DNA of 25,833 bases from a virus. Position numbers and translations under genes: made by a program. The DNA is taken from IMG/VR virus record IMGVR_UViG_3300046002_002435, positions 1 through 25,833 of that record; one strand, 5' to 3'. Shown one piece after another: positions 1-6,366 of the stretch (the first letter of the stretch is position 1; each line of letters opens with the position of its first letter). Below the pieces are notes generated by a model. The model was given only the letters and a program-made list of their open reading frames with translations. It was not told the DNA's origin and made no database searches.

Positions 1-324
1 GGTACCGGGACGAATATCGTCTGGAGTTTTAATTTTGCGGACTTTTGCAAAATGATCTTGACCAAACTCTACACGGCATCCGTAGTCTAATAGTCTTTTC
101 CCACCCTTAGGTTCAGGCATTTTATCTTTGGGCCACATAAATGTACACTGTACATAGTACCGTGTTTCTTTAGGACCTTCTACAAGTTCCCCGTCCAGCC
201 AGTTTTCGTAGACATAAACATCTAATTCGTCGATTACACGTTCAAAGTCTTTGAGCAAACTTAGGCTGTTAGTAGAACCGTAAATGTTCTCTATGTTGCT
301 GATAATGTCTTTAATGTCGGCCAT
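1..324 (-). CDS. Conserved-looking phage protein of unknown function (C-terminus outside window)
   Basis: This is an open frame of 108 codons that runs off the left edge, so only the N-terminal part is visible. It begins MADIKDIISNIENIYGS and contains the acidic/aromatic stretch YVYENWLDGELVEGPKE followed by a Lys/Gly-rich segment. No signal peptide, membrane helix or catalytic motif is seen. The ATG at 324 is preceded by a good Shine-Dalgarno sequence (GGGAG, about 6 nt upstream). It diverges from phoH across a 143-bp gap. I do not recognise a family and assign no function. The gene is real judging by the ribosome site, the absence of stops to the edge and balanced soluble-protein composition. 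Confidence 0.72.
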   Translation of the reverse strand, partial: MADIKDIISNIENIYGSTNSLSLLKDFERVIDELDVYVYENWLDGELVEGPKETRYYVQCTFMWPKDKMPEPKGGKRLLDYGCRVEFGQDHFAKVRKIKTPDDIRPGT

Positions 325-337
325 AATATCTCCCATT

Positions 338-346
338 GTATTTATC
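338..346 (-). promoter_or_regulatory. Candidate T4-type late promoter -10 motif (GATAAATAC)
   Basis: On the minus strand the sequence reads GATAAATAC, close to the TATAAATA core of T4-like late promoters. It lies only about 13 nt from the start codon at 324, so the transcript would begin almost at the ribosome site. That short leader lowers confidence. Similar TAAATA cores occur in the other main intergenic gaps of this window. Confidence 0.3.
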
Positions 347-387
347 AGTCAAAATACAAACATAACATATAACTTTCCTGTCCATTT

Positions 388-396
388 GTTAAATAC
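388..396 (+). promoter_or_regulatory. Candidate phage promoter -10 motif (GTTAAATAC) upstream of phoH
   Basis: The plus strand carries GTTAAATAC about 70 nt before the phoH start, in the only sizeable gap upstream of that gene. The core matches the TAAATA part of the T4-like late promoter. It would give a leader of about 65 nt containing the hairpin at 407-438. Confidence 0.3.
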
Positions 397-406
397 TTTT
401 GTGTTC

Positions 407-438
407 GGCTACGGACACTACGGTTTGAGGTCCGTGCC
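407..438 (+). promoter_or_regulatory. Hairpin in the phoH 5' leader
   Basis: GGC-T-ACGGAC at 407-416 pairs with GTCCGT-GCC at 430-438, giving a 9-bp stem with one bulged T and a 13-nt loop. The hairpin ends 12 nt before the AGGAGG ribosome site (451-456), and phoH starts at 468. It has no U-tract, so it is not a normal terminator. It could tune translation or mRNA stability; this is inference from position and pairing only. Confidence 0.35.
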
Positions 439-467
439 TAACGCATAACAAGGAGGGCTAACCTTAT

Positions 468-1205
468 ATGAAAAGAAAAAGAGCAGCAGTACTGAAGGCT
501 AACACCTATCAAGAAGCGTCTAATGTAATTAAATTAGTAGATAACACACCCTACAAAAAGCGTCCAAGAGTTCAAATATACCCTAAAAACCTAAGCCAAG
601 AAAACTATCTGTTAAAGCTAAACGATCCAACTAAAATGATCGTATTTGCTACAGGTCCAGCCGGCACGGGCAAAACAATGCTAGCGGTACAATGGGCAAT
701 TGACCAGCTAAAATACGGTGATGCTGATAAGATTATAGTTACTAGACCAGCCGTTTCAGTAGACGAAGAGCACGGTTTCCTACCAGGCGATCTAAATGAA
801 AAGATGGCCCCGTGGACAAGACCGATCTTTGATGTAATCGCTGAGAATTACAATGCTAAAGAGATTGAACACATGGTTGCGGAAGGAATCATAGAAACTA
901 GCCCACTAGCATATATGCGAGGCAGAACATTTAAGAATGCCATAGTCATAGCCGACGAAATGCAAAACACAACACCTAGTCAGATGAAAATGCTGCTTAC
1001 ACGACTAGGTCAGGGATCAAAGATGGTCGTTACTGGAGATCTACAGCAGGCCGACCGCCCTAGCAATAATGGGTTGCTTGAATTCCTGAAGTTATATAAT
1101 AACTTTGAAGATCACAGGTATGTAGACATTTGTCACTTTACTGTGGGTGACGTTGAACGGCACGAAGCTGTCAAGGAGATACTAGCGATTTACGGAGACT
1201 CTTGA
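468..1205 (+). CDS. phoH: PhoH-like P-loop ATPase
   Basis: This 245-aa protein matches the PhoH family, ATPases related to the helicase/NTPase core that are very common in marine phages. The Walker A motif GPAGTGKT is at residues 63-70, a TRPAV motif at 92-96, Walker B IVIADEMQN around 159-167 (acidic D163/E164), and the VTGDLQQ sensor motif at 188-194. The N-terminal 50 residues are basic (MKRKRAAVLK). An AGGAGG ribosome site lies 11 nt before the ATG. The gene is alone on the plus strand, facing away from the partial gene at 1-324 and converging on the leftward block, whose last gene it overlaps by 16 bp. The substrate and role of phage PhoH are not settled; links to phosphate stress or RNA metabolism come from the wider family, not from this sequence. 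Confidence 0.95.
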   Translation: MKRKRAAVLKANTYQEASNVIKLVDNTPYKKRPRVQIYPKNLSQENYLLKLNDPTKMIVFATGPAGTGKTMLAVQWAIDQLKYGDADKIIVTRPAVSVDEEHGFLPGDLNEKMAPWTRPIFDVIAENYNAKEIEHMVAEGIIETSPLAYMRGRTFKNAIVIADEMQNTTPSQMKMLLTRLGQGSKMVVTGDLQQADRPSNNGLLEFLKLYNNFEDHRYVDICHFTVGDVERHEAVKEILAIYGDS

Positions 1206-1450
1206 AACTCGGGAGGCAAATGTGGGGTCAACTTTTCCCCTAGTAGCCTTTTGTAAAACTCAACCATGTCGTCAAATCCAGCTTCTTTATTGAGGGTGTT
1301 TTTGACGACTTTCTTATATCTAAAGTCTAGAATAACCTTAGCGTTCTGTAGGTGTTTAGGTCTAATGCTGTTTTTAAATTCAGTAACCTCGTCCCACTTG
1401 CCGGTGGGCTTTAGCATGTAAGTGACAATCATATATCTGCCAGTGATCAT
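1190..1450 (-). CDS. Small conserved-looking phage protein, unknown function
   Basis: This 86-aa protein is last in the leftward block. It reads MITGRYMIVTYMLKPTG, then a Lys-rich middle (ILDFRYKKVVKNTL) and an acidic/aromatic end. No catalytic motif or membrane helix is visible. The start overlaps the dCMP deaminase stop (ATGA), with an AGGAAG ribosome site just upstream, so translational coupling is likely. Met7 (codon at 1432) is an alternative start. Its 3' end overlaps the convergent phoH 3' end by 16 bp. The role is unknown; position suggests an accessory to the nucleotide-metabolism genes beside it, but that is only context. Confidence 0.8.
   Translation of the reverse strand: MITGRYMIVTYMLKPTGKWDEVTEFKNSIRPKHLQNAKVILDFRYKKVVKNTLNKEAGFDDMVEFYKRLLGEKLTPHLPPEFQESP
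1214..1252 (+). terminator. Weak candidate terminator after phoH
   Basis: Just beyond the phoH stop the plus strand can fold AGGC (1214-1217) with GCCT (1246-1249) and GGGG (1224-1227) with CCCC (1237-1240), followed by TTTTG. The two 4-bp stems are separated by an internal loop and the T-run is short. It lies inside the coding region of the convergent 86-aa gene, so it may be chance. Confidence 0.2.
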
Positions 1451-1989
1451 TTTTCTTCCTTGATTTGTTTTACTTCAACTCCGGACTTTTCAAGGAACTT
1501 GACTCCCGAATCATCTCTATAGTTAGCACCATACCATACACGACTAATGCCAGACTGATAAATGATCTTGGCACAGTCGAGACAAGGCATGTGAGTAACA
1601 AATAGGTCAGCCCCAAGGCCAGAGTTAGTAGACTTCGCCAGTTTTGCAATAGCGTTTGATTCAGCATGTAATACCTCTGGTTTGGTTTTTAATCGATATC
1701 TTCGAGTAGTATTAAATGTACCTTCGTCTGGATCGACTAGTTCTATTAATTCTTCAAATGGCCATCTTTCGTAAATTTCTTCAGGGTCTAACCATCCGCC
1801 AGCACCCCGGTCCATGTAATCTTTGTCCTCGCAATTGTTATCCCATCCTGCAGGCATACCATTGTAGCCGTAGCTGATAACTGTATCGTCTTTGACAATG
1901 ACTGCTCCAACATGCAGCCGCTTGGCATGACTGAGTTCAGCACAGCGTTTGGCCCAGTCCATGTACAGCGTTATAAACTTATCTTTCAT
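1447..1989 (-). CDS. Deoxycytidylate (dCMP) deaminase
   Basis: The protein is a zinc-dependent cytidine/deoxycytidylate deaminase that would convert dCMP to dUMP, feeding dTMP synthesis for phage DNA. With the start at 1989 it is 180 aa. The zinc site is visible as HAE (H108, A109, E110; His ligand and catalytic Glu) and PCLDC (135-139; two Cys ligands). An N-terminal HVGAVIVKDD segment and a roughly 55-residue insert before HAE fit the T4-type dCMP deaminase better than simple cytidine deaminases. I prefer the ATG at 1989 because it forms an ATGA overlap with the upstream gene. A start at 2004 would add MDGNR and has no better ribosome site. It lies between a DUF2452 gene and the 86-aa unknown in a coupled series. 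Confidence 0.93.
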   Translation of the reverse strand: MKDKFITLYMDWAKRCAELSHAKRLHVGAVIVKDDTVISYGYNGMPAGWDNNCEDKDYMDRGAGGWLDPEEIYERWPFEELIELVDPDEGTFNTTRRYRLKTKPEVLHAESNAIAKLAKSTNSGLGADLFVTHMPCLDCAKIIYQSGISRVWYGANYRDDSGVKFLEKSGVEVKQIKEEK

Positions 1990-2459
1990 TCTATTTCCAT
2001 CCAAGTATGGTCGCCCATATATTTTACCTGCGCCTGATAGTCGTAGTCTTCCGGGGCACTACTGGACCAATCGTTGGGACCATTTTGTGTTAGCAGTGTA
2101 TGTTGCTTTCGCTTGTCCCATACTAGCCAATAGATATTGCCCATAACAGGTTGAAACTGATATACAGCACCATGCACTGAATCGGTAATTTCTAATCTGC
2201 GTTTAATGGCCTGTGCCTGTTTTTCCAACACACTGACCAGTTCTATAATTCTATCGTATTCTTGCTGGGCATATATCCTAGCATGATTGATCATGAGATC
2301 TTTTTGCTTGGTCACAGGCACTAGATCAAATTTAACCCCTCCAGCTTCAGTAGGATACTCTGACACATTCCTATTAAAGAACGGTATCATTATTCCACCC
2401 ACATCGGCATCAAAACTGTTTCTGCCTTTGGCTAAGTTTGATTTCTTTTCATCGGACAT
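1986..2459 (-). CDS. DUF2452-family protein, unknown function
   Basis: This is a 157-aa soluble protein. The middle is helical (DRIIELVSVLEKQAQAIKRR) and the C-terminal part reads GNIYWLVWDKR, then LLTQNGPNDWSSSAP and HTWMEIE. That arrangement (GNIYxLY..., WG/S.SxP, xxWxE) is what I recall of DUF2452, a family found in phages, bacteria and eukaryotes with no settled function. The ATG at 2459 overlaps the clamp-loader stop by one base (TGATG); a TTG one codon earlier is less likely. It sits directly downstream of the gp44-like gene, where T4 carries gp62, but it does not look like gp62, so I do not call it a clamp-loader subunit. Confidence 0.8.
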   Translation of the reverse strand: MSDEKKSNLAKGRNSFDADVGGIMIPFFNRNVSEYPTEAGGVKFDLVPVTKQKDLMINHARIYAQQEYDRIIELVSVLEKQAQAIKRRLEITDSVHGAVYQFQPVMGNIYWLVWDKRKQHTLLTQNGPNDWSSSAPEDYDYQAQVKYMGDHTWMEIE

Positions 2460-3373
2460 CAAAGTCTAGCTAGTTTTACTAATGTTGCTGCAAGATTAAT
2501 TTCAGCGTCAATGACAAAGGTGTTGTCTTTAAGACCATCTTTGATAATTAGGATAGCCTTACCTTGTTTTTCTTCTTCCCCAAATATTTCGATATTATTG
2601 TACAGCCAAGTATAAACTTCTACCATTTCTTCTGCACGAAGTTTTCCGCAGAGCAATTTTCTTGCTTCATTACATTTGCCAGCCTTGAATAGTGTAACCA
2701 TGTCAAACTTCCAATCTGCTTCTCCAGCATCGCCTTTGTTAGGCGCTTCTAGATTACCTTCGGTTGAGTTTTGTTGTACCAGTTGAATACACTTGCGGAG
2801 ATCCGGGTAAGCTACCTTTACATACATGTCTAGGGTATCGAGATCGAAGTCAACATTCTCTTCTACCAGGATTGTGGCAACTCGAGCGGTGAACTCTGTT
2901 TGGTCTGTGCGTTCAACATGGAATCCTTGACAGCGACTATGTATAGCAGGAATAATCCTGTTAGGATAGTTACAGGTTAGAATGAATCGACTTGTTGCGT
3001 GATACTCCTCCATGACCCCACGAAGTGCAGCCTGTGCGTTTGGACTCAGATAATCAGCCTCGTCAAGCAGTACAACTTTAAACGGTCCAAACGGAATCAT
3101 TTGTACAAAGTTTGTGATCTTGTCACGAACATCTTCAACACTGTTAGTACGGCTTGCATTGATTTCTAATACATCGTAATCTTCAATGCCGATTTCGTTA
3201 ATGAGAATTTTAGCCAGTGTTGTCTTACCAATGCCGGCGGCACCACTTAGCAACAAGTGAGGAATGCTTTTGTCTTTGATCCATGTGTTGATCTGTTTGC
3301 GCTGATGATCATCTCTAAACACATAACCGTCTACGGTCTTAGGACGATACTTTTCTACCCATAGTTCTTTCAT
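2459..3373 (-). CDS. 44: Sliding-clamp loader large subunit (T4 gp44-like, AAA+ ATPase)
   Basis: This 304-aa AAA+ ATPase would load the sliding clamp onto primer-template DNA in the phage replisome. It opens WVEKYRPKTVDGYV, typical of RFC/gp44 proteins. Walker A is GAAGIGKTT (44-52), Walker B VVLLDEAD (100-107), and the SRC motif carrying the trans-acting arginine finger is HSRCQGF (145-151). The C-terminal third is helical, as expected for the collar domain. Length is close to T4 gp44 (about 319 aa). An AGGA site lies upstream of the ATG. The partner small subunit gp62 and the clamp gp45 are not seen in this window, so the replication genes are dispersed relative to the T4 order. Confidence 0.95.
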   Translation of the reverse strand: MKELWVEKYRPKTVDGYVFRDDHQRKQINTWIKDKSIPHLLLSGAAGIGKTTLAKILINEIGIEDYDVLEINASRTNSVEDVRDKITNFVQMIPFGPFKVVLLDEADYLSPNAQAALRGVMEEYHATSRFILTCNYPNRIIPAIHSRCQGFHVERTDQTEFTARVATILVEENVDFDLDTLDMYVKVAYPDLRKCIQLVQQNSTEGNLEAPNKGDAGEADWKFDMVTLFKAGKCNEARKLLCGKLRAEEMVEVYTWLYNNIEIFGEEEKQGKAILIIKDGLKDNTFVIDAEINLAATLVKLARL

Positions 3374-3389
3374 TTTATTGATCCTATTT

Positions 3390-3650
3390 TCATTCTGGTG
3401 ATACTTCTTCTATAATTGTTTCTTCGTTCGGAAAGTAATGCACATCATAATACCTTCCACCTACATAATATTCTTCAGTCCAGCTATGTTGATTGTTACT
3501 GGTCCTAGTAGGTTCAGTCATTTTTAAAATTGTCCAAACATACTCATACTCCTTGCCTTCTATAAGTCTTTTAGGAGGACCCATGACCCTGCGTATAAAT
3601 TCTTGGGCCTCCTCTGGAGTCATATTTAAAACATTTGATCTTTTAGACAT
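3390..3650 (-). CDS. Small acidic protein, unknown function
   Basis: This 86-aa protein begins MSKRSNVLNMTPEEAQEFIRR. Its C-terminal half is rich in Tyr, His and Glu (EEYYVGGRYYDVHYF). No cysteines, membrane helix or catalytic motif are seen. Its ATG overlaps the end of the MazG-like gene by 8 bp, and 16 bp separate it from the clamp-loader gene, so it is co-transcribed and probably translationally coupled. I do not recognise a family. Coding is supported by the tight overlaps and by the absence of a competing frame. Confidence 0.75.
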   Translation of the reverse strand: MSKRSNVLNMTPEEAQEFIRRVMGPPKRLIEGKEYEYVWTILKMTEPTRTSNNQHSWTEEYYVGGRYYDVHYFPNEETIIEEVSPE

Positions 3651-4005
3651 AGGGTTTTAGATCAGGTGGAGTCCATCCTGTTGGTTTTAAGACCTTGCCA
3701 TCTTCACGTTTGCGAACCTTGCCAGTATCGTGATCAATCTTAGCAAAGTTAGTTTTCATAACTTCTTTCCATGCACCTTCTGCATCTGCACCCATTGAAT
3801 GAATCGCACCAACAGTAACAACTAAAATATCTATCAAGGCATCTAGTTGTTCTACACGATCATCTGATAGTGTTGCTTCTAACAGTTCTTGTTGTTCCTC
3901 AATAATGAGATTGGTGTACAAGGCAAATTGTTTCTCGTTAAACTCACCCACACTTTGATCGCAGGCCCTCATAAATTTTTCTTGATCACGAAAGGGATTT
4001 GTCAT
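3643..4005 (-). CDS. MazG-like / PRA-PH-type nucleotide pyrophosphohydrolase
   Basis: This 120-aa all-alpha protein fits the MazG/HisE/dUTPase-2 NTP-pyrophosphohydrolase superfamily, which hydrolyses (d)NTPs to NMP and PPi. The metal-binding signature is visible as EEQQE (36-40), followed one helix later by EQLDALIDILVV (E52, D55, D59). A conserved-looking KTNFAKI segment (84-90) and a C-terminal KVRKREDGKVLKPTGW stretch follow. The single-domain length fits the phage forms. A GGAG site lies about 7 nt before the ATG, and the start overlaps the upstream dehydrogenase stop (ATGA). A role in nucleotide-pool control is known for the family; whether this one acts on house-cleaning substrates, dUTP or ppGpp cannot be told from the sequence. 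Confidence 0.85.
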   Translation of the reverse strand: MTNPFRDQEKFMRACDQSVGEFNEKQFALYTNLIIEEQQELLEATLSDDRVEQLDALIDILVVTVGAIHSMGADAEGAWKEVMKTNFAKIDHDTGKVRKREDGKVLKPTGWTPPDLKPYV

Positions 4006-4793
4006 TTTTTTCTCCGATGTTTTTTGTTAATCATTTCTACTTGTTGCATTAGGGGAAAGTCTAGTTCCAGATCAATAGCTTCTTCACAGATGGCAGCTAC
4101 ATCTTTAGGGAAACAAAATCCACCCCAACCATATTGCCCGTCGATACCTGGAACAGACAAGTGAGTATCGCCGATTCTAGCATCTTTCCTTATTAGTTTA
4201 GTAACGCCTTCCCACTCAATTTCTTCTACTTCTGCTAGTTCGTAGAAGTCATTCATAAAAGTAACCTTCATAGCAAGAAAGTTATTGGCTAGATACTTGT
4301 ACAGGCTAGCTGTTTTGATATCTGTAATTTGAATATCGTCTTTTCCGATCTCCGCAAGCCCGGTATGAATAATATTAACAGCCTTTTTACACCAATGTTC
4401 ATTACCGCCCACAATGGCAAACTTGCCAAACTTGTAATCCCACATGGCGTTTTTTGCTGTAAGGAATTCAGGTGCATGAACTAGGTTGGGGTATTCTTTT
4501 TGTAGCCTAGCATAGATGCTAGGTGGTGCAGTGACTTTTGATATAAGCGGTATTTGTGTGGCAATGTTTACGAACAACAAATTTTTTAGAACTTCTTCTA
4601 AGATACTGCTGTCACAATGGCCGTCTTCGGTACTGGGACTGGGCACACAGATATAGATGGCATCGCAATTAGTGAAATCATTTAGTGCCACACTGTGTGG
4701 ATGCTTAGGGTCGTTGATTAATAATTCGTCTTTGTTGTGAGCATGAGCCACAGCAGAGCCAACAAAACCGCTACCAATAATTCCTATGCGCAT
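4002..4793 (-). CDS. Short UDP-glucose/GDP-mannose dehydrogenase-family protein
   Basis: This 263-aa protein is built like an NAD-dependent nucleotide-sugar dehydrogenase (UDP-glucose to UDP-glucuronate type). The N-terminal Rossmann fold has GxxGxGxxG (GIIGSGFVGSA, 4-14) and the ICVPSPS motif (48-54). The central domain has KYLANNFLAMKVTFMNDF (166-183) and the active-site loop GWGGFCFPKD (222-231) with catalytic Cys227. Usual family members are about 390-450 aa; this one stops after the central helices, so the C-terminal nucleotide-sugar-binding domain is missing. The Cys loop is intact, which argues against simple decay. An AAGGA site precedes the ATG by about 6 nt. It may act on sugar nucleotides for host surface or phage DNA modification, but the substrate is unknown. 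Confidence 0.87.
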   Translation of the reverse strand: MRIGIIGSGFVGSAVAHAHNKDELLINDPKHPHSVALNDFTNCDAIYICVPSPSTEDGHCDSSILEEVLKNLLFVNIATQIPLISKVTAPPSIYARLQKEYPNLVHAPEFLTAKNAMWDYKFGKFAIVGGNEHWCKKAVNIIHTGLAEIGKDDIQITDIKTASLYKYLANNFLAMKVTFMNDFYELAEVEEIEWEGVTKLIRKDARIGDTHLSVPGIDGQYGWGGFCFPKDVAAICEEAIDLELDFPLMQQVEMINKKHRRKK

Positions 4794-4802
4794 TTAAAAT
4801 CC

Positions 4803-5039
4803 TTATGATTTAAGAATTTTAATTATACGCTGTTGTTCCCTCTCTGTCAACCACTCTTGTTCTCCAGAAAATGTAGGACATCTTCTAAGTGCTTCGTTGA
4901 CTGCTTCTTGTATTTGATAGAGATCTTGTTTGCAGTACCAGCCGGTATACCCATCGTTGTGGGGACTGGTACATTCTCTAGCCAGTGAACCAATTTGAGA
5001 CACTACATCACCAGCATCCCAAGATTTTTTAAAACCCAT
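4803..5039 (-). CDS. Small protein, unknown function
   Basis: This 78-aa soluble protein starts MGFKKSWDAGDVVSQIG and carries a central CTSPHNDGYTGWYCKQDLYQ segment with two cysteines and clustered aromatics, ending in a basic helix (EREQQRIIKILKS). The helical C-terminus and lone cysteines do not match a zinc finger I can name. The ATG overlaps the stop of the Cpn10-like gene by one base (TAATG), with AAGG just upstream, so it is translationally coupled. Nine bases separate it from the dehydrogenase gene. Function not recognised. Confidence 0.75.
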   Translation of the reverse strand: MGFKKSWDAGDVVSQIGSLARECTSPHNDGYTGWYCKQDLYQIQEAVNEALRRCPTFSGEQEWLTEREQQRIIKILKS

Positions 5040-5437
5040 TACCTTGCACCAAAATCTTCTGGTCGAATAGTAGCTGTGTCTCCGTGGCCGTATTCTGTTC
5101 CAATGTAAAAGTCGTTGGGTCTTTCGTCAGCCACAGCAAGGATAGATTTAGTTTCTACCTTTTGAAAGTCTTTAACACCTTCTCCATCGTCGATGGTAAT
5201 TTTACGAGTCCATCGTCCATGCTCAATAAGAATCCACTGACCTTCTTGGATGTCGGTAACATTACTACCAACTTTGTAGACTTTGGCCCAACGAGGTTTG
5301 ATACCATGTGCCTTACCGTCATCACTCTTGATAACAATACCGCCCGAGGTTGTCATCTCTCCTAAGTCCATATCCACGACTAGAATATCGTCAGGCAATG
5401 CTCTTACTTTGATCTGTTTAGGTGCAAATGCAAACAT
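5039..5437 (-). CDS. 31: GroES/Cpn10-like cochaperonin (T4 gp31-type)
   Basis: This 132-aa protein resembles the GroES fold: IKVRALPDDILVVDMD at the N-terminus, then TTSGGIVIKSDDGKAHG (29-45), which looks like the GroEL-binding mobile loop with its hydrophobic GIVI tripeptide, then WAKVYKVGSNVTDIQEGQWILIEHG and a final strand KVETKSILAVAD. T4 gp31 and RB49 CocO replace host GroES during capsid-protein folding, so a similar role acting with host GroEL is likely. It is longer than GroES (about 97 aa) and gp31 (111 aa); the last 25 residues (ERPNDFYIGTEYGHGD onward) are extra. An AGAGG ribosome site precedes the ATG. The family call rests on the loop and strand pattern, not on a search. Confidence 0.8.
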   Translation of the reverse strand: MFAFAPKQIKVRALPDDILVVDMDLGEMTTSGGIVIKSDDGKAHGIKPRWAKVYKVGSNVTDIQEGQWILIEHGRWTRKITIDDGEGVKDFQKVETKSILAVADERPNDFYIGTEYGHGDTATIRPEDFGAR

Positions 5438-5446
5438 TAGTGCCTC

Positions 5447-5671
5447 TTATCGTCTACGAGCTGCAATTTCTTCTTGCATGGCACCCGGGTTCTTAGCATA
5501 GTAATCTGCTAGAACTTGTTCACGAGTGCGTTTAATTACACCACCTGGGCCTAATTCGTCACCTCGAGCATTTACTTTGGCATTGCCAACTGCCGGAACA
5601 TTTTCGTGAATCATGTTGAGTTTTTCTAGATCAACTTCTCTTCCACGCATACTTGTGTGCATTTTACCCAT
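5447..5671 (-). CDS. Small basic protein, unknown function
   Basis: This 74-aa protein begins MGKMHTSMRGREVDLEKL and has the segment AVGNAKVNARGDELGPGG followed by a helical, charged tail ending in RRR. The glycine-rich turn and conserved look suggest a phage-specific protein, but I cannot name a family. Its ATG overlaps the end of the Pol III alpha-like fragment by 8 bp, with GGAG upstream, and a 9-bp gap separates it from the Cpn10-like gene. Position next to a head-assembly chaperone is suggestive only. Confidence 0.78.
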   Translation of the reverse strand: MGKMHTSMRGREVDLEKLNMIHENVPAVGNAKVNARGDELGPGGVIKRTREQVLADYYAKNPGAMQEEIAARRR

Positions 5672-6143
5672 TTTGTTCTCCTTTAAAGAATTCGTCTATT
5701 GGTAAAGCGTATTTAACGCTGTCTATCTTATGTATCCCTATTAGATAGAGTACATAGCTGGAAACGGAACTGCCCCGTCCTACACCCCAGACTATATTGT
5801 TTTTACGCAGTGTATCTACAACATACTTCATAGTTTTAAGTACAGGAATCATATCATGTTTGGCAAATAATCTAAGTTCCTCGACTACTCGTTCTCGTAT
5901 CTCTGGAGTCGGACATCTTTGATACAGCCAATCTAAGATATCCATGGTTTTATACTCTTGAGGTATAAACCAATTGTTCTTGTCTATAGATAATTTAGTC
6001 ACAGGATAGTCTAGCCGTTCTTGATCTACTCTTTGTAGATATTGTACTATGTCGTTGGGATTGGCAACACAGTTTTCCAGTATTTCTGGACCGTGTTGCA
6101 TTACACCTTTGATAAGATTTTCTAATGTGTTTTCAATCAACAT
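5664..6143 (-). CDS. Stand-alone fragment of DNA polymerase III alpha (C-family) palm region
   Basis: This 159-aa protein has a helical N-terminus and a C-terminal segment (117-152) reading IVWGVGRGSSVSSYVLYLIG, then IHKIDSVKYALPIDEFF. That closely follows bacterial DnaE, where a GRGS motif, a hydrophobic helix, an IT..DP motif and F[ED]RFL lie in the polymerase palm. DnaE is over 1,100 aa; here there is no PHP domain, no fingers, and the catalytic PD.D.DF aspartates that come next in DnaE are absent because the protein stops. It is therefore unlikely to be a polymerase on its own. Neighbours overlap both ends by 8-11 bp, so it is a deliberate gene and not a frameshifted remnant. Role unknown; it might bind a nucleotide or a replisome partner. 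Confidence 0.75.
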   Translation of the reverse strand: MLIENTLENLIKGVMQHGPEILENCVANPNDIVQYLQRVDQERLDYPVTKLSIDKNNWFIPQEYKTMDILDWLYQRCPTPEIRERVVEELRLFAKHDMIPVLKTMKYVVDTLRKNNIVWGVGRGSSVSSYVLYLIGIHKIDSVKYALPIDEFFKGEQNG

Positions 6144-6366
6144 TTATCAATTGATCTAGATCCGGGTCTAGAGCGCCTCTGCTTTTTTCCATATATCTAC
6201 GAGATAGTTCCTGTCTATATATTGTAACAAAGGTTGATACTTGTGTCAAGAGATCATAGCTTCCCATTCGCTGTGCAGCAAAGTATTTTTTACTCAATTC
6301 TTGTAATTTGTTTTCAATTTCAGTATCGGTAAACTTTGTAAGATCTTGCTGCAAGGGATGAAACAT
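6133..6366 (-). CDS. Small helical protein, unknown function
   Basis: This 77-aa protein is predicted mostly helical: TEIENKLQELSKKYFAAQRM, then a second amphipathic stretch TFVTIYRQELSRRYMEKS, then an acidic tail DPDLDQLINVD. The pattern suggests a short coiled coil or helical hairpin, with no catalytic residues. The ATG overlaps the stop of the upstream fibre gene by one base (TAATG), and its own end overlaps the Pol III alpha-like gene by 11 bp. It is the first small gene after the fibre block. Function not recognised. Confidence 0.78.
   Translation of the reverse strand: MFHPLQQDLTKFTDTEIENKLQELSKKYFAAQRMGSYDLLTQVSTFVTIYRQELSRRYMEKSRGALDPDLDQLINVD

Noticed and set aside
407-438. Hairpin as a tRNA or as a terminator
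   Set aside because: No cloverleaf or CCA end is possible, and no U-tract follows the stem.
1470-1667. 65-aa hydrophobic minus-strand frame that looks like a membrane protein
   Set aside because: It lies wholly inside the dCMP deaminase gene in another frame, where the deaminase zinc motif is clear.
1986-2459. Protein after gp44 as the small clamp-loader subunit gp62
   Set aside because: The position suits gp62 but the sequence resembles DUF2452 (GNIYWLVW..., WSSSAP, HTWMEIE).
5664-6366. Pol III alpha-like fragment as remnant of a frameshifted full polymerase
   Set aside because: The flanking overlapping genes are intact, with no further DnaE motifs in other frames around it.
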